Part shown: in pieces, positions 44,802 through 56,898 of the stretch
How positions within the stretch are numbered: position 1 is the stretch's first letter
Layout: every line of letters begins with the position of its first letter
Assembly (NCBI RefSeq): GCF_004365965.1
Contig: NZ_SOEB01000012.1
Coordinates: 62,001-126,000, forward strand
Source: Rhodovulum visakhapatnamense
GTDB taxonomy: Bacteria > Pseudomonadota > Alphaproteobacteria > Rhodobacterales > Rhodobacteraceae
Direction of reading: 5' to 3'
Length of the DNA stretch: 64,000 nt
Made by a program: the position numbers and the translations under genes
Notes under the pieces: generated by a model
The model's input: the letters and a program-made list of their open reading frames with translations, nothing else
The model's database searches: none
What the model was told of the DNA's origin: nothing

Positions 44802-45297
44802 GACTTCCGTCCCTCGCTGGCCCCGATAATCCGGGTTCGTCAACCTGCGGTCCGGCGCGCGGCTTTTTCATCCGGCTGCGGCGAACGCGCTGCACATCGG
44901 CTGTGGTTTCGGCTGTGAAAAGCCGCTGCGGACCGAGGGAAACAGGCCCAGGACAATAGAAGACCGCCCGAACGAAAAAGTCCGACCCCTGCGGTTTCAG
45001 ATCTTGGTCGAATTGCGCGAAAAACACCCTGAAATCCGGGTCGCATTCACGCGCAGCAGTCCTGAAATCAAGCCGTCCCCCAACGGCACTCAGCGTATAC
45101 CCCCCACGACCCCACGCTCGGGAACAGGATACCGGTTTTCATCTTCTTTTCGACAAATTTTTCCAATTCTCGTGAAGCCGGGCCGAGAGGCATGAAAGAA
45201 AAGAGGAAAATCGTGGCCGCGGCGCCGGGCTCGCGCGGCGGGGGCGGCGGCGAAGGACGAGGTGGCGCTGTCGTTGCGGAAGGCGGAGATTCGGCGG
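44802..45297. other. Intergenic region without recognised gene
   Basis: A 496-bp stretch upstream of the extracellular protein and downstream of the sensor kinase. The part 45125-45180 is AT-rich (TTTTCATCTTCTTTTCGAC...). No gene, RNA or repeat is recognised; it is the likely promoter region for the extracellular protein. Confidence 0.4.
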
Positions 45298-47628
45298 TCA
45301 GCCGACGGCGCGTACGAGAGGCGCGGCCCCGGACCCCGTGGCATCCAGCGCGTCCGGGCAGGGGCCTGTGGGGCGGGCGTCCTCACGGGCGAGAGTGCGG
45401 CCGGTCTCGGGGAAGGCATCGCCCAGAAGCTCGGCCAGGCGTTTGCGCGAGACCGGCTTCAGCGCGACCTCATCCATCCCGGCCGCGCGGAACCGGGTCA
45501 GGTCGGCGGGCAGGGTATGCGCGGTCATGGCGACGATCCGGGGCGGGACGCCGCTTGCCGCGCGGATGCGCCGGGCGGCCTCGACCCCGTCGAGGCGGGG
45601 CATGCTGATATCCATCAGGATCACGTCATAGCGCCGGGCCGTGGCCGCCGCCACGCCGTCGATCCCGTCTTCGGCCTCGGTCACGCGATGGCCGAGCCCT
45701 TCCAGCAGGCGGCGGGCGACGAAGCGGTTCACGCGGTTGTCCTCGACCACCAGCACGTCAAGCGGCCGGGCCGGAGCGGCAGCGGTCGCCGGGGCGGCGG
45801 GCCGGGCGATCCCGCCCCGGGCCTCGGGAAGATCGAGCCGCAGCGTGAAGACGCTGCCCCGGCCCGGGCGGCTCTCGACCGCGATCTCGCCGCCCAGCAG
45901 CTCCACATGGCGGGCGACGATGGCAAGTCCCAGCCCGGTACCGCCCGCCTCGCGCCCGTAGGTGGCGTCGACGGTGAAGAAGTCGTCGAAGATGCGGGGC
46001 AGATCCTCGGGCGCGATGCCGATCCCGGTATCGGCGACGCGGATCTCGACCCGGCCGTCGGCAGCCCTTGCGGCCGAGATCGTGACCGTGCCGTCGCGGG
46101 TGAACTTGACCGCGTTCGAGATCAGGTTGATCAGGATCTGGCGCAGCCGCGGCGCATCGCCCCGGACCTCTTCGAGGCCGGGCGCGATGTCCAGCACCAG
46201 CCGGGTGTCGCGCAGTCTGGCCAGCGACTGGTGGATGGCGACCACGCGCCTTAGCTTGGCGGACAGATCGAAGGCCTCGTTGCGGACCTCGGACCGCCCG
46301 GCATCCCGGCTCGAGGCTTCCAGCGCGTCCTCGACATGGTGCAGCAGGATCTCGCCCGAGCAGGCCATGACCTCCAGATACTGGCGCTGCTCGGCATCGA
46401 GCGGTGTGCGCTGCATCAGGTCCATGGTTCCAAGGAGCCCGTTCAGCGGCGTGCGCATCTCGTGGCTCATCACCGCGACCAGCCGGGACTTGGCCTTCTC
46501 GCCCGCGAGCGCCCGGTCGCGCGCCGCGGTCAGTTCGGCCTCGGCGGCCTTGCGGTCCGAAATGTCGCGCAGGAAGCTGACGGAAATCGGGCCGTCCTCG
46601 CTGGCGCCATGGGTGACCGAGAGCTCGGCGTCGAACCGCTCGCCGGTCTTGCGTTGCAAGGTCATCTCGAACCGGCCGCTCTGGGCTTCGCCGCGCCGGT
46701 GCGCCTCCCGGTAGTACGCCCGGGTGGCCATGCGGGCGTCGTGCTTGTCGGGCGGGATCAACAGATCGGTGGCGCTGCGGCCGATGACCTCGTCGCGGGT
46801 ATAGCCGAAGGTCTGTTCGGCGGCGGCGTTGAATTCCAGCACGCGCCCGTCCTCATCGGTCACGATCACCGCATCGAGCGCGGTCATGACCACGGCATTG
46901 AACCGGGAGGAGCTTGCCTGCAGCAATTCGCTGCGGGTGCGCATCTGGCGTGCGAGGCGCAGCAGCGCGCCGATGCCGGCCAGCAGGAGCGAGATCAGCG
47001 CCAGGGCGATCAGTGCCAGCGAGCTTTCGAGCCGGTCGATCAGGCCATGCGCGCGAAAGTGGATCTGCATCAGGAGATCGGCGCCATGCGAGGACAGGTC
47101 GTGAACGTCGGCCTTTGTGGCGGCCAACTGGTCGATAAGGTCGGGAAGGCGGGTGCGCAGCCCGGCATCGTCGACCGCGACCATCTGGGCGATGTGGCGG
47201 GCCGCGTGGTCTATGTGACGGACCTGTTCGCCCAAGCCGAACTCCCGCAAGAGGTCGGAATAGGGGGCCGAGCGGGTCACCAGATCGGCCTGCTGGAGAT
47301 ATGCCGCGACGCCGCCCCTGATCCGTTCCAGCGGAATCATGTCCCGCTGTGCCAGATAGAGCGCGTTCTGCAAGGTGCTGTGTTCGGTTTCGAACCGGGC
47401 CAGGGCCGATTGAGCCTCGCCCGCGGTCAGGTCGTGCAGCCGCTCTTCGCGGCCGCGAATGTCCAGCGCCATGGTGCCCATGAGCCCCATCAGCACCGCC
47501 ATCGAGACCGCCGCCGCCGCGATCTCGATCCGGCCCGAGCCGGTGGGCAGAGCCCGCGCGCGCAGCCAGGCCATCAGTCTGGCGGCAAAACCCAAGGGGG
47601 TGCGGACGGGCAGGGGGGCGGCGGACAT
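45298..47628 (-). CDS. Hybrid sensor histidine kinase with PAS and receiver
   Basis: A 776-residue membrane sensor kinase. A first helix (about 36-56) and a second (about 203-225, SSLALIALALISLLLAGIGA) bracket a helical periplasmic domain. A PAS domain follows (about 245-355, VMTALDAVIVTDEDGRVLEF). The HisKA box SHEMRTPLNGLLG has the phospho-accepting His. The ATPase has NLISNAVKFTRDG and GGTGLGLAIVARHVELLGG. A C-terminal receiver (VILMDISMPRLDGVEAARRI, Asp acceptor; LKPVSRKRL) closes it. No response regulator with an output domain is adjacent. Its targets are unknown; the neighbouring adhesin-like gene is a candidate by position only. Confidence 0.92.
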   Translation of the reverse strand: MSAAPLPVRTPLGFAARLMAWLRARALPTGSGRIEIAAAAVSMAVLMGLMGTMALDIRGREERLHDLTAGEAQSALARFETEHSTLQNALYLAQRDMIPLERIRGGVAAYLQQADLVTRSAPYSDLLREFGLGEQVRHIDHAARHIAQMVAVDDAGLRTRLPDLIDQLAATKADVHDLSSHGADLLMQIHFRAHGLIDRLESSLALIALALISLLLAGIGALLRLARQMRTRSELLQASSSRFNAVVMTALDAVIVTDEDGRVLEFNAAAEQTFGYTRDEVIGRSATDLLIPPDKHDARMATRAYYREAHRRGEAQSGRFEMTLQRKTGERFDAELSVTHGASEDGPISVSFLRDISDRKAAEAELTAARDRALAGEKAKSRLVAVMSHEMRTPLNGLLGTMDLMQRTPLDAEQRQYLEVMACSGEILLHHVEDALEASSRDAGRSEVRNEAFDLSAKLRRVVAIHQSLARLRDTRLVLDIAPGLEEVRGDAPRLRQILINLISNAVKFTRDGTVTISAARAADGRVEIRVADTGIGIAPEDLPRIFDDFFTVDATYGREAGGTGLGLAIVARHVELLGGEIAVESRPGRGSVFTLRLDLPEARGGIARPAAPATAAAPARPLDVLVVEDNRVNRFVARRLLEGLGHRVTEAEDGIDGVAAATARRYDVILMDISMPRLDGVEAARRIRAASGVPPRIVAMTAHTLPADLTRFRAAGMDEVALKPVSRKRLAELLGDAFPETGRTLAREDARPTGPCPDALDATGSGAAPLVRAVG

Positions 47629-47849
47629 GATGGAAACCTCGGAGAAAGACGGTCGCGCCGACCCGCGCGGCGCGGGCCAGCGGTTGCCAGATCAGCGCAA
47701 CTTTGCGTCAATTTTAAGGAATCTTGCGCGAAAACAGACTGCATGTCCCGTCGGGCAGGCAGGACGGGTCGCGGTGCGGCGACGAGCCCCGCCGGAACAG
47801 GGATCGTGTCCGCGTGCGGGGCGCTCCTGTCGGGCGGCGTCCTTGCCGA

Positions 47850-48914
47850 TCAGATTGCGCGCAGGGCTTCGGCCGCGACCGGGTCGGGCGCCAACGGCCG
47901 CAGCGCGGGGATCGGGGCCGGCTCGCACTGCCCGGCGAAATAGGCCAACGTGGCGCGCAGCCCCTCTTCCAGCCCGACCGCCGGGGCCCAGCCCAGCAGC
48001 CTGCGGGCGCGGGTGATGTCGGGCCGGCGCTGCACCGGGTCGTCGCAGGGCAGCGGGCGGAAGGCCAGCCCCGACCGCGACCCGCTCAGCCGCAGCACCG
48101 TTTCGGCGAGGTCGAGCACGCGCATCTCGGCCGGGTTGCCGAGATTGAGCGGCCCGGTCACCTCGGGCGGCGTCGCCATGAAGGCAATCAGCGCCCGGAT
48201 CATGTCCGAAACGAAGCAGAAGGACCGGGTCTGCCGGCCGTCGCCGTAGATGGTGACCGGCTCTCCCGAAAGCGCCTGCATCGCGAAGTTCGACACGACG
48301 CGTCCGTCGCCGGGGCTCATGCCCGGGCCATAGACGTTGAACAGTCGCGCCACCTTGACCGGCAGGCCGTGCAGTCGGCGGAAGTCGAAGATCAGCGTTT
48401 CGGCGCAGCGCTTTCCCTCGTCATAGCAGGCGCGGGGGCCGATCGGATTGACATGGCCCCAATAGTCCTCGGTCTGGGGATGCATGATCGGGTCGCCATA
48501 GACCTCGGAGGTCGAGGTCTGCAACAGCCGCGCCCCGGTGCTGCGGGCCAGTTCAAGCAGGTTGAGCGTGCCCAGAACCGACGTCTTGACGGTCTGCACC
48601 GGATCGCGGGCGTAATGGGCGGGCGAGGCCGGGCAGGCGAGGTTGTAGATCTCGTCCACCTCGATCTGCAGCGCCTGCGTCACGTCTCGGCAAAGCAGCG
48701 TGAAGGCCGGATCGCCCCGCAGATGCGCGATGTTGCTTTCGCGCCCGGTGCTGAAATTGTCGAGGCAGATGACCTGATGGCCCCTCGCCAGCAGCGCCTC
48801 GCACAGATGGGTGCCGATGAACCCGGCGCCGCCGGTCACGAGGCTGCGTATCGCGGTGTGCTTCAATGGAATGATGCCTGTGCTGTCAGTTGGCGTTTCA
48901 AAGCCTGTCGGCAT
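47850..48914 (-). CDS. UDP-glucuronate decarboxylase / NAD-dependent epimerase (UXS-like)
   Basis: A 354-residue extended short-chain dehydrogenase that most resembles UDP-xylose synthase. NAD-binding SLVTGGAGFIGTHLCEALLA, then EIYNLACPASPAHYARDPVQ, TSTSEVYGDP, the YxxxK pair in GPRACYDEGKRCAE, and GDGRQTRSFCFVSDMI are hallmarks of the UXS/SuhB-type decarboxylases. It would make a nucleotide sugar for surface polysaccharide. The start at 48914 is tentative: the conserved part begins only at about residue 20, and a start nearer residue 17 is possible. No glycosyltransferase is adjacent. Confidence 0.82.
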   Translation of the reverse strand: MPTGFETPTDSTGIIPLKHTAIRSLVTGGAGFIGTHLCEALLARGHQVICLDNFSTGRESNIAHLRGDPAFTLLCRDVTQALQIEVDEIYNLACPASPAHYARDPVQTVKTSVLGTLNLLELARSTGARLLQTSTSEVYGDPIMHPQTEDYWGHVNPIGPRACYDEGKRCAETLIFDFRRLHGLPVKVARLFNVYGPGMSPGDGRVVSNFAMQALSGEPVTIYGDGRQTRSFCFVSDMIRALIAFMATPPEVTGPLNLGNPAEMRVLDLAETVLRLSGSRSGLAFRPLPCDDPVQRRPDITRARRLLGWAPAVGLEEGLRATLAYFAGQCEPAPIPALRPLAPDPVAAEALRAI

Positions 48915-49556
48915 GCGCGCCTCGGGCCTGGCTTGGTCGGGGCGGCGGGCGACAGGCCCGCCAGAGATTTGCCGGCCCGTGCGGACCCCGCGCCGGTCGG
49001 TACTGACCCAGCGGCGCCCGGAACGGGGGCGCCGCATCGCAACCCACCCGGTCCCGGCTTCAGGCTGTGCGGAACGTTTCGCTGCGACCGCACAGAGTGT
49101 CGCACAGGTCCACTCAACTCCCAATTAAATTTTATCAATTAGATTCAACCAAGACGTGCATATCGCCTCATCGCCATGATGGCCATTCCCGTCCCGGCGG
49201 CGGCGCGTATCGCCGTCAGGCGCCGGACCCGGCCGCGTGCAGGGACCGCACCCGGCATCGGGTCTCGTCACCATACCGGCCCCTGACGGCGTCTCCATCC
49301 CCCGCGTCGGTCCGTGACGCCACGGCCCTCTGCGGCGCCGCGTCGCGCGCTGGGCCGGGCCCGCAGGCGGGCGTCCGACGGGGGCCTGAGCCCTCCGCTT
49401 CGGCCTCTGCCCGCAAAAGGGTCTGTCGCGCACCGCACTGGCGCGGAAGAGGGCATTCGCACGTCTTTGGCGAACTCGCGCTTGAAGCGGAGGCCCTTTT
49501 CCTTCCATATCGCGGCAGGACCGCAACCTGTCCATTCCCCTGATGGAGGCCTTCCC
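48915..49556. other. Intergenic region between the epimerase and glgP
   Basis: A 642-bp divergent region. The segment 49115-49150 is strikingly AT-rich (AATTAAATTTTATCAATTAG) for this genome and is a likely promoter or binding site. A frame from 49314 runs into glgP but is not family-like. No RNA or gene is recognised. Confidence 0.45.
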
Positions 49557-51935
<2,379 letters not shown>

Positions 51936-51978
51936 CGAGACCGTTGCATTTGGGTCCGGCCGTCTTAGGCTTCGGGGC

Positions 51979-54195
51979 ATGAGTTCCGTCCGATCCGCCC
52001 CGGCGAAAGACCCGTTTCCGGCCCGCGAGGATGCGCTGCGGCTGCAGGCGGGGCTGCATGACGATCCGTTTTCGGCGCTGGGGCCGCATATGGTCGGCCG
52101 CCGCCGGATCGTGGCGGTCTTCCTGCCCGGCGCCGCGACGCTGGAGGCGCTGGTCGAGGGCAAGGCCCATCCGCTGACCCGCCGGGCCGATGCGCCCGAC
52201 CTGTTCACCGGCGCGGTGCCCGGCAAGGGCGGCTACCGCCTGCGCGCCACCGACGGCACCGGTCAGGCCTGGGAATTCGACGATCCCTACCGCTTCGGCC
52301 CGGTAATCGGCGAGATGGACGAATACCTGCTGGGCGAGGGCACGCACCGGCGGATCTGGCAGGTGCTGGGCGCCCATGTCCGCAGCCACGAGGGCGTCGC
52401 GGGCACGCATTTCGCGGTCTGGGCGCCGAATGCGCGGCGGGTGTCCGTGGTGGGTCCCTTCAACGCCTGGGACGGGCGCCGCGCGCCGATGCGCCGGCGC
52501 GGCACCACCGGCGTCTGGGAGATCTTTCTGCCCGGTATCGGCGAGGGCGCGTGCTACAAGTACGAAATCCTTGGCGGCGACGGCACGGTCCAGCCGCTGA
52601 AGGCCGACCCGGTGGGCTTCGGGGCCGAGCATCCGCCGAAGACGGCCAGCGTCGTGCGCGACATCGCGGGCTATGGCTGGCGCGACGATGCCTGGATGAC
52701 CTACCGCGCGGGCAACAATGCCCGGACCGCGCCGATCTCGGTCTACGAGGTGCATCTGGGCTCGTGGCGGCGCAAGGCGGACGAGGGCAACCGGCCCTTG
52801 TCCTACAAGGAGGCGGCCGAAGAGCTGGTCGATTACGCCGCCGACATGGGCTTCACCCATCTCGAATTCCTGCCGCTGTCGGAACATCCCTTCGACGGGT
52901 CCTGGGGCTATCAGCCGGTCGGGCTTTTCGCACCGACCGTGCGCCACGGGCCGCCGCACGAGTTCCGCGATCTGGTCGATGCGGCGCACCGCAAGGGGCT
53001 GGGGGTCATCCTCGACTGGGTGCCCGCGCATTTCCCGTCCGACCCGCACGGGCTGGAGCGTTTCGACGGCACGGCGCTTTACGAACATGCCGACCCGCGC
53101 GAGGGGTTCCACCACGACTGGAACACGCTGATCTACAATTACGGCCGCACCGAGGTCGCGAATTTCCTTTATTCCAACGCGCTTTACTGGCTTGAGGAAT
53201 ACCACATCGACGGGCTCAGGGTCGATGCGGTGGCCTCGATGCTCTATCGCGACTATTCGCGGAAGGCGGGCGAATGGGTGCCGAACGTCCATGGCGGGCG
53301 CGAGAACCTCGAAGCCATCGCCATGCTGCAGCGGATGAACGAGGTCGCCTATGGCGAGGTGCCGGGCGTCATGACGGTGGCCGAGGAAAGCACGTCGTTC
53401 CCGGGCGTGTCGCGGCCCGTCGACATGGGCGGGCTCGGCTTCGGCTATAAATGGAACATGGGCTGGATGAACGACACGCTCGATTACATCGCGCGCGAAC
53501 CGGTGCACCGGAAGTTCCATCACCACCAGCTGACCTTCGGGCTGCTTTACGCCTTCTCCGAGAATTTCATCCTGCCGATCAGCCATGACGAGGTGGTGCA
53601 CGGCAAGGGCTCGATGCTGGCGAAGATGCCGGGCAGCGACTGGGAGAAATTCGCCAATCTGCGCGCCTATTACGGCTTCATGTGGGGCCATCCGGGCAAG
53701 AAGCTTCTGTTCATGGGACAGGAATTCGCCCAGCGCGCCGAGTGGGACCGCGCGGCCGAGCTGGACTGGGGCGTGCTGGGGGCCGAGTGGCACAGCGGCA
53801 TGCAGCGGCTGGTGCGCGATCTGAACACGCTTTACCGGGCCACGCCCGCGCTGCATGTGAAGGATTGCGAGGCCGACGGCTTCCGCTGGATCGAGGCCAA
53901 TGCGGCCGAGATTTCGGTCTATGCCTGGCTGCGGCAGGGGCAGGAGGGCGACCCGCCGGTCGCGGTCGTCTGCAACCTGACGCCGGTCGAACGCAGCGGC
54001 GTCCGGCTGGGTCTGCCGCAGGCCGGGCGCTGGCGCGAGGTGATGAATACCGATGCCGCGATCTATGGCGGCGGAAACCGCGGCAATCTGGGCGGCGTTG
54101 TCGCGGAAGAGGTGGCACATCAGGGCCTGCCGGCCTCGGCCGAGCTGACGCTGCCGCCGCTGTCGGTGCTGTATCTGATGCCCGGCGAAGATTGA
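51979..54195 (+). CDS. glgB: 1,4-alpha-glucan branching enzyme
   Basis: A 738-residue GH13 enzyme that transfers alpha-1,4 chains to alpha-1,6 positions. N-terminal carbohydrate-binding domains (about 25-230, with [23 protein letters not shown]), then the barrel: [12 protein letters not shown], nucleophile Asp in [12 protein letters not shown], acid/base Glu in [13 protein letters not shown], and [13 protein letters not shown]. The ATG at 51979 starts the protein properly. It lies 13 bp before glgC. Confidence 0.96.
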   Translation: MSSVRSAPAKDPFPAREDALRLQAGLHDDPFSALGPHMVGRRRIVAVFLPGAATLEALVEGKAHPLTRRADAPDLFTGAVPGKGGYRLRATDGTGQAWEFDDPYRFGPVIGEMDEYLLGEGTHRRIWQVLGAHVRSHEGVAGTHFAVWAPNARRVSVVGPFNAWDGRRAPMRRRGTTGVWEIFLPGIGEGACYKYEILGGDGTVQPLKADPVGFGAEHPPKTASVVRDIAGYGWRDDAWMTYRAGNNARTAPISVYEVHLGSWRRKADEGNRPLSYKEAAEELVDYAADMGFTHLEFLPLSEHPFDGSWGYQPVGLFAPTVRHGPPHEFRDLVDAAHRKGLGVILDWVPAHFPSDPHGLERFDGTALYEHADPREGFHHDWNTLIYNYGRTEVANFLYSNALYWLEEYHIDGLRVDAVASMLYRDYSRKAGEWVPNVHGGRENLEAIAMLQRMNEVAYGEVPGVMTVAEESTSFPGVSRPVDMGGLGFGYKWNMGWMNDTLDYIAREPVHRKFHHHQLTFGLLYAFSENFILPISHDEVVHGKGSMLAKMPGSDWEKFANLRAYYGFMWGHPGKKLLFMGQEFAQRAEWDRAAELDWGVLGAEWHSGMQRLVRDLNTLYRATPALHVKDCEADGFRWIEANAAEISVYAWLRQGQEGDPPVAVVCNLTPVERSGVRLGLPQAGRWREVMNTDAAIYGGGNRGNLGGVVAEEVAHQGLPASAELTLPPLSVLYLMPGED

Positions 54196-54208
54196 CGAGG
54201 AGGGAACG

Positions 54209-55471
54209 ATGGAGACGCGTTACAGCAGGCTCGCGGGGCGCAGCATGGCCTTCGTTCTGGCGGGCGGCCGCGGCAGCCGGCTGAACGAGCTGACCGACAT
54301 GCGGGCCAAGCCCGCGGTCTATTTCGGCGGCAAGACCCGGATCATCGACTTCGCGCTGTCCAACGCGCTGAATTCGGGCATCCGCAAGATGGCGGTCGCG
54401 ACCCAGTACAAGGCGCATTCGCTGATCCGCCACTGCCAGCGCGGCTGGAACTTCTTCCGGGCCGAGCGCAACGAGTATCTCGACATCCTTCCGGCCAGCC
54501 AGCGGGTCTCGGAAAGCCTGTGGTATCAGGGCACGGCCGATGCGGTGACCCAGAATATCGACATCGTCGACAGCTATGGCGTCGATTACGTGCTGATCCT
54601 CGCGGGCGACCACATCTACAAGATGGATTACGAAATCATGCTGCGTCACCATGTCGAGACGGGCGCCGACGTGACGGTGGGGTGTCTGACCGTGCCGCGC
54701 CAGGACGGCTCGGCCTTCGGGGTGATGAAGGTGGACGAGACCGACCGGATCGTCGAGTTCATCGAAAAGCCCAAGGACCCGCCGGGGATGCCGGGCGATC
54801 CCGAGCAATGCCTGGTGTCGATGGGGATCTATGTCTTCGACTGGAAATTCCTGCGCGCGCTGCTGATCGAGGATGCCGATAACCCCGGCTCCAGCCACGA
54901 TTTCGGCAGCGACCTGATCCCCGGCATCGTCAAGGGCGGCAAGGCGATGGCGCATCGCTTCACCTCGTCCTGCGTCAAGGATCGCGCGGATTCGCCCGCC
55001 TACTGGCGCGACGTCGGCACAATCGACGCCTTCTGGAAGGCCAATATCGACCTGACCGACTTTACCCCCGATCTCAATCTCTGGGACAAGAGCTGGCCGA
55101 TCTGGACCTATTCGGAATCGGTCCCGCCCGCCAAGTTCGTCCATGACGAGGAAGACCGGCGCGGGTCTGCGGTGTCCTCGATGATCTCGGGCGGCTGCGT
55201 CATCTCGGGCACCGAGGTGCGCAATTCGCTGCTGTTCACGATGGTCCACACCAACTCCTACGCGGTGCTCGACCATGCGGTGGTGCTGCCCTATGTCGAG
55301 GTCGGCCGGCGCGCGCGCCTGAAGAACGTGGTGATCGACCGCGGCGTCGTCATCCCGCAGGGGCTGGTCGTCGGCGAGGACCCGGAAGAGGATGCCAAAT
55401 GGTTCCGCGTGACCGAGGGCGGGATCACCCTGATAACCCAGTCGATGCTGGACCGGAGGGCGGGCGCATGA
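54209..55471 (+). CDS. glgC: Glucose-1-phosphate adenylyltransferase
   Basis: A 420-residue ADP-glucose pyrophosphorylase, the committed and allosterically controlled step of glycogen synthesis. Nucleotide-binding [42 protein letters not shown], and [15 protein letters not shown] are present. The C-terminal part is the left-handed beta-helix ([20 protein letters not shown]). A GAGGAGGGAACG ribosome site precedes the ATG. Its TGA overlaps the glgA ATG. Confidence 0.97.
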   Translation: METRYSRLAGRSMAFVLAGGRGSRLNELTDMRAKPAVYFGGKTRIIDFALSNALNSGIRKMAVATQYKAHSLIRHCQRGWNFFRAERNEYLDILPASQRVSESLWYQGTADAVTQNIDIVDSYGVDYVLILAGDHIYKMDYEIMLRHHVETGADVTVGCLTVPRQDGSAFGVMKVDETDRIVEFIEKPKDPPGMPGDPEQCLVSMGIYVFDWKFLRALLIEDADNPGSSHDFGSDLIPGIVKGGKAMAHRFTSSCVKDRADSPAYWRDVGTIDAFWKANIDLTDFTPDLNLWDKSWPIWTYSESVPPAKFVHDEEDRRGSAVSSMISGGCVISGTEVRNSLLFTMVHTNSYAVLDHAVVLPYVEVGRRARLKNVVIDRGVVIPQGLVVGEDPEEDAKWFRVTEGGITLITQSMLDRRAGA

Positions 55472-56898
55472 GCCTGCGCGTCCTGTCTGTCGCGTCCGAA
55501 TGCGTGCCGCTGGTCAAGACCGGGGGGCTTGCGGATGTGGCGGGGGCGCTGCCCGGGGCGCTGAAGGCCGAAGGGGTCGAGATGCGGGTGCTGATCCCCG
55601 GCTATCCGGCGGTGCTGGCCAGGGCCGACGCGGCCGAGACGGTCTGGGAAAGCCCTGATTTCTTCGGCGGTCCGGCGCGGCTTTACTTCGCGCGCCATGC
55701 CGGGCTCGAGCTTTACGTGCTGGAGGCCGCGCATCTTTATGACCGGCCCGGCGGGCCCTATCTCGATGGCGGCGGCAGCGACTGGCCCGACAACGATATC
55801 CGCTTCGGCGCGCTTTCGTGGATGGGGGCGCAGATCGGGGCCGAAGGTGCGGGCGACTGGCGCCCCGACCTGATCCAGTGCCATGACTGGCAGGCGGGTC
55901 TGGTGCCGCTTTACCTGAAGGCGCGCAGCGTCGATCTGCCGACCGTGATGACGGTCCACAACATCGCCTTTCACGGGCTGATGCCCGCCCAGCGGATGGC
56001 CGCGCTGGGGCTGCCGGGCTGGGCCTTTCATCCCGGCGGGATGGAGTTCTATGGTCAGGTTTCTGCGCTGAAGGCGGGGCTGGTCTATGCCTGGAAGGTG
56101 ACGACCGTCAGCCCGACCTATGCGCGCGAGCTGAGAACGCCCGAATTCGGCGGCGGGCTCGACGGCGTGATCCGGGCGCGGGGGGGCGATGTGCTGGGCA
56201 TCCTGAACGGCATCGACGAGGCCGACTGGGACCCTGCGACCGACCCCCATGCGGTGCGCTTCAGGCAGCCGCGCGGCAAGGCCAGGGCGCGCACGGCGCT
56301 GCTTGAGGAAATGGGCCTGAGCGACGGGCCGGGGCCGCTTTGCGTGGTGGTCTCGCGGTTGACCGGGCAGAAGGGGCTCGATCTGCTGTTGCAGGCGCTG
56401 CCCGATCTGGTGGCGCGGGGCGGGCGGCTGGCGCTGCTGGGTTCGGGCGAGCCGCCCCTTGAACAGGCCTGGCGCTCGGCCGCGGCCCGGCACGAGGGCG
56501 TCGCGGTCCGGATCGGCTATGACGAGGCGCTGGCCCACCGGCTGATCGCGGGGGGCGACGCGATCCTCTTGCCCTCGCGCTTCGAGCCCTGCGGCCTGAC
56601 CCAGATGTACGGGCTGCGCTATGGCACCATTCCGGTCGTGGCCCGCACCGGCGGGCTGGCCGATACCGTGATCGACGCCAATCCGGCGGCGCTGGCGGCG
56701 GGCTTGGCCACCGGCATCCAGTTCGCGCCGGTCACCGCCGAGGCGCTGTCGGTCGCGCTTGACCGGCTGTGCGATCTTCACGCCGATGCCGAGCTTTTCG
56801 CGAAACTTCAGCGCAACGCGATGCGCGCGCCCGTGGGCTGGCAGGGCTCTGCCGCCGCCTATGCCCGCCTCTTCCGAGAGATCGTTTCCGCCCCATGA
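55468..56898 (+). CDS. glgA: Glycogen synthase (ADP-glucose)
   Basis: A 476-residue GT5 enzyme that elongates alpha-1,4-glucan from ADP-glucose. The [16 protein letters not shown] motif binds ADP-glucose near the N-terminus. [27 protein letters not shown] and, in the C-terminal domain, [17 protein letters not shown] with [10 protein letters not shown] are family hallmarks. Length is normal. ATGA overlaps on both sides couple it to glgC and glgX. Confidence 0.96.
   Translation: MSLRVLSVASECVPLVKTGGLADVAGALPGALKAEGVEMRVLIPGYPAVLARADAAETVWESPDFFGGPARLYFARHAGLELYVLEAAHLYDRPGGPYLDGGGSDWPDNDIRFGALSWMGAQIGAEGAGDWRPDLIQCHDWQAGLVPLYLKARSVDLPTVMTVHNIAFHGLMPAQRMAALGLPGWAFHPGGMEFYGQVSALKAGLVYAWKVTTVSPTYARELRTPEFGGGLDGVIRARGGDVLGILNGIDEADWDPATDPHAVRFRQPRGKARARTALLEEMGLSDGPGPLCVVVSRLTGQKGLDLLLQALPDLVARGGRLALLGSGEPPLEQAWRSAAARHEGVAVRIGYDEALAHRLIAGGDAILLPSRFEPCGLTQMYGLRYGTIPVVARTGGLADTVIDANPAALAAGLATGIQFAPVTAEALSVALDRLCDLHADAELFAKLQRNAMRAPVGWQGSAAAYARLFREIVSAP

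Noticed and set aside
41139-44918. A 1259-codon open frame on the + strand opposite the large extracellular protein
   Set aside because: It is antisense to a motif-rich gene and its translation is low-complexity with no family; the long opening is a product of GC-rich codon bias.
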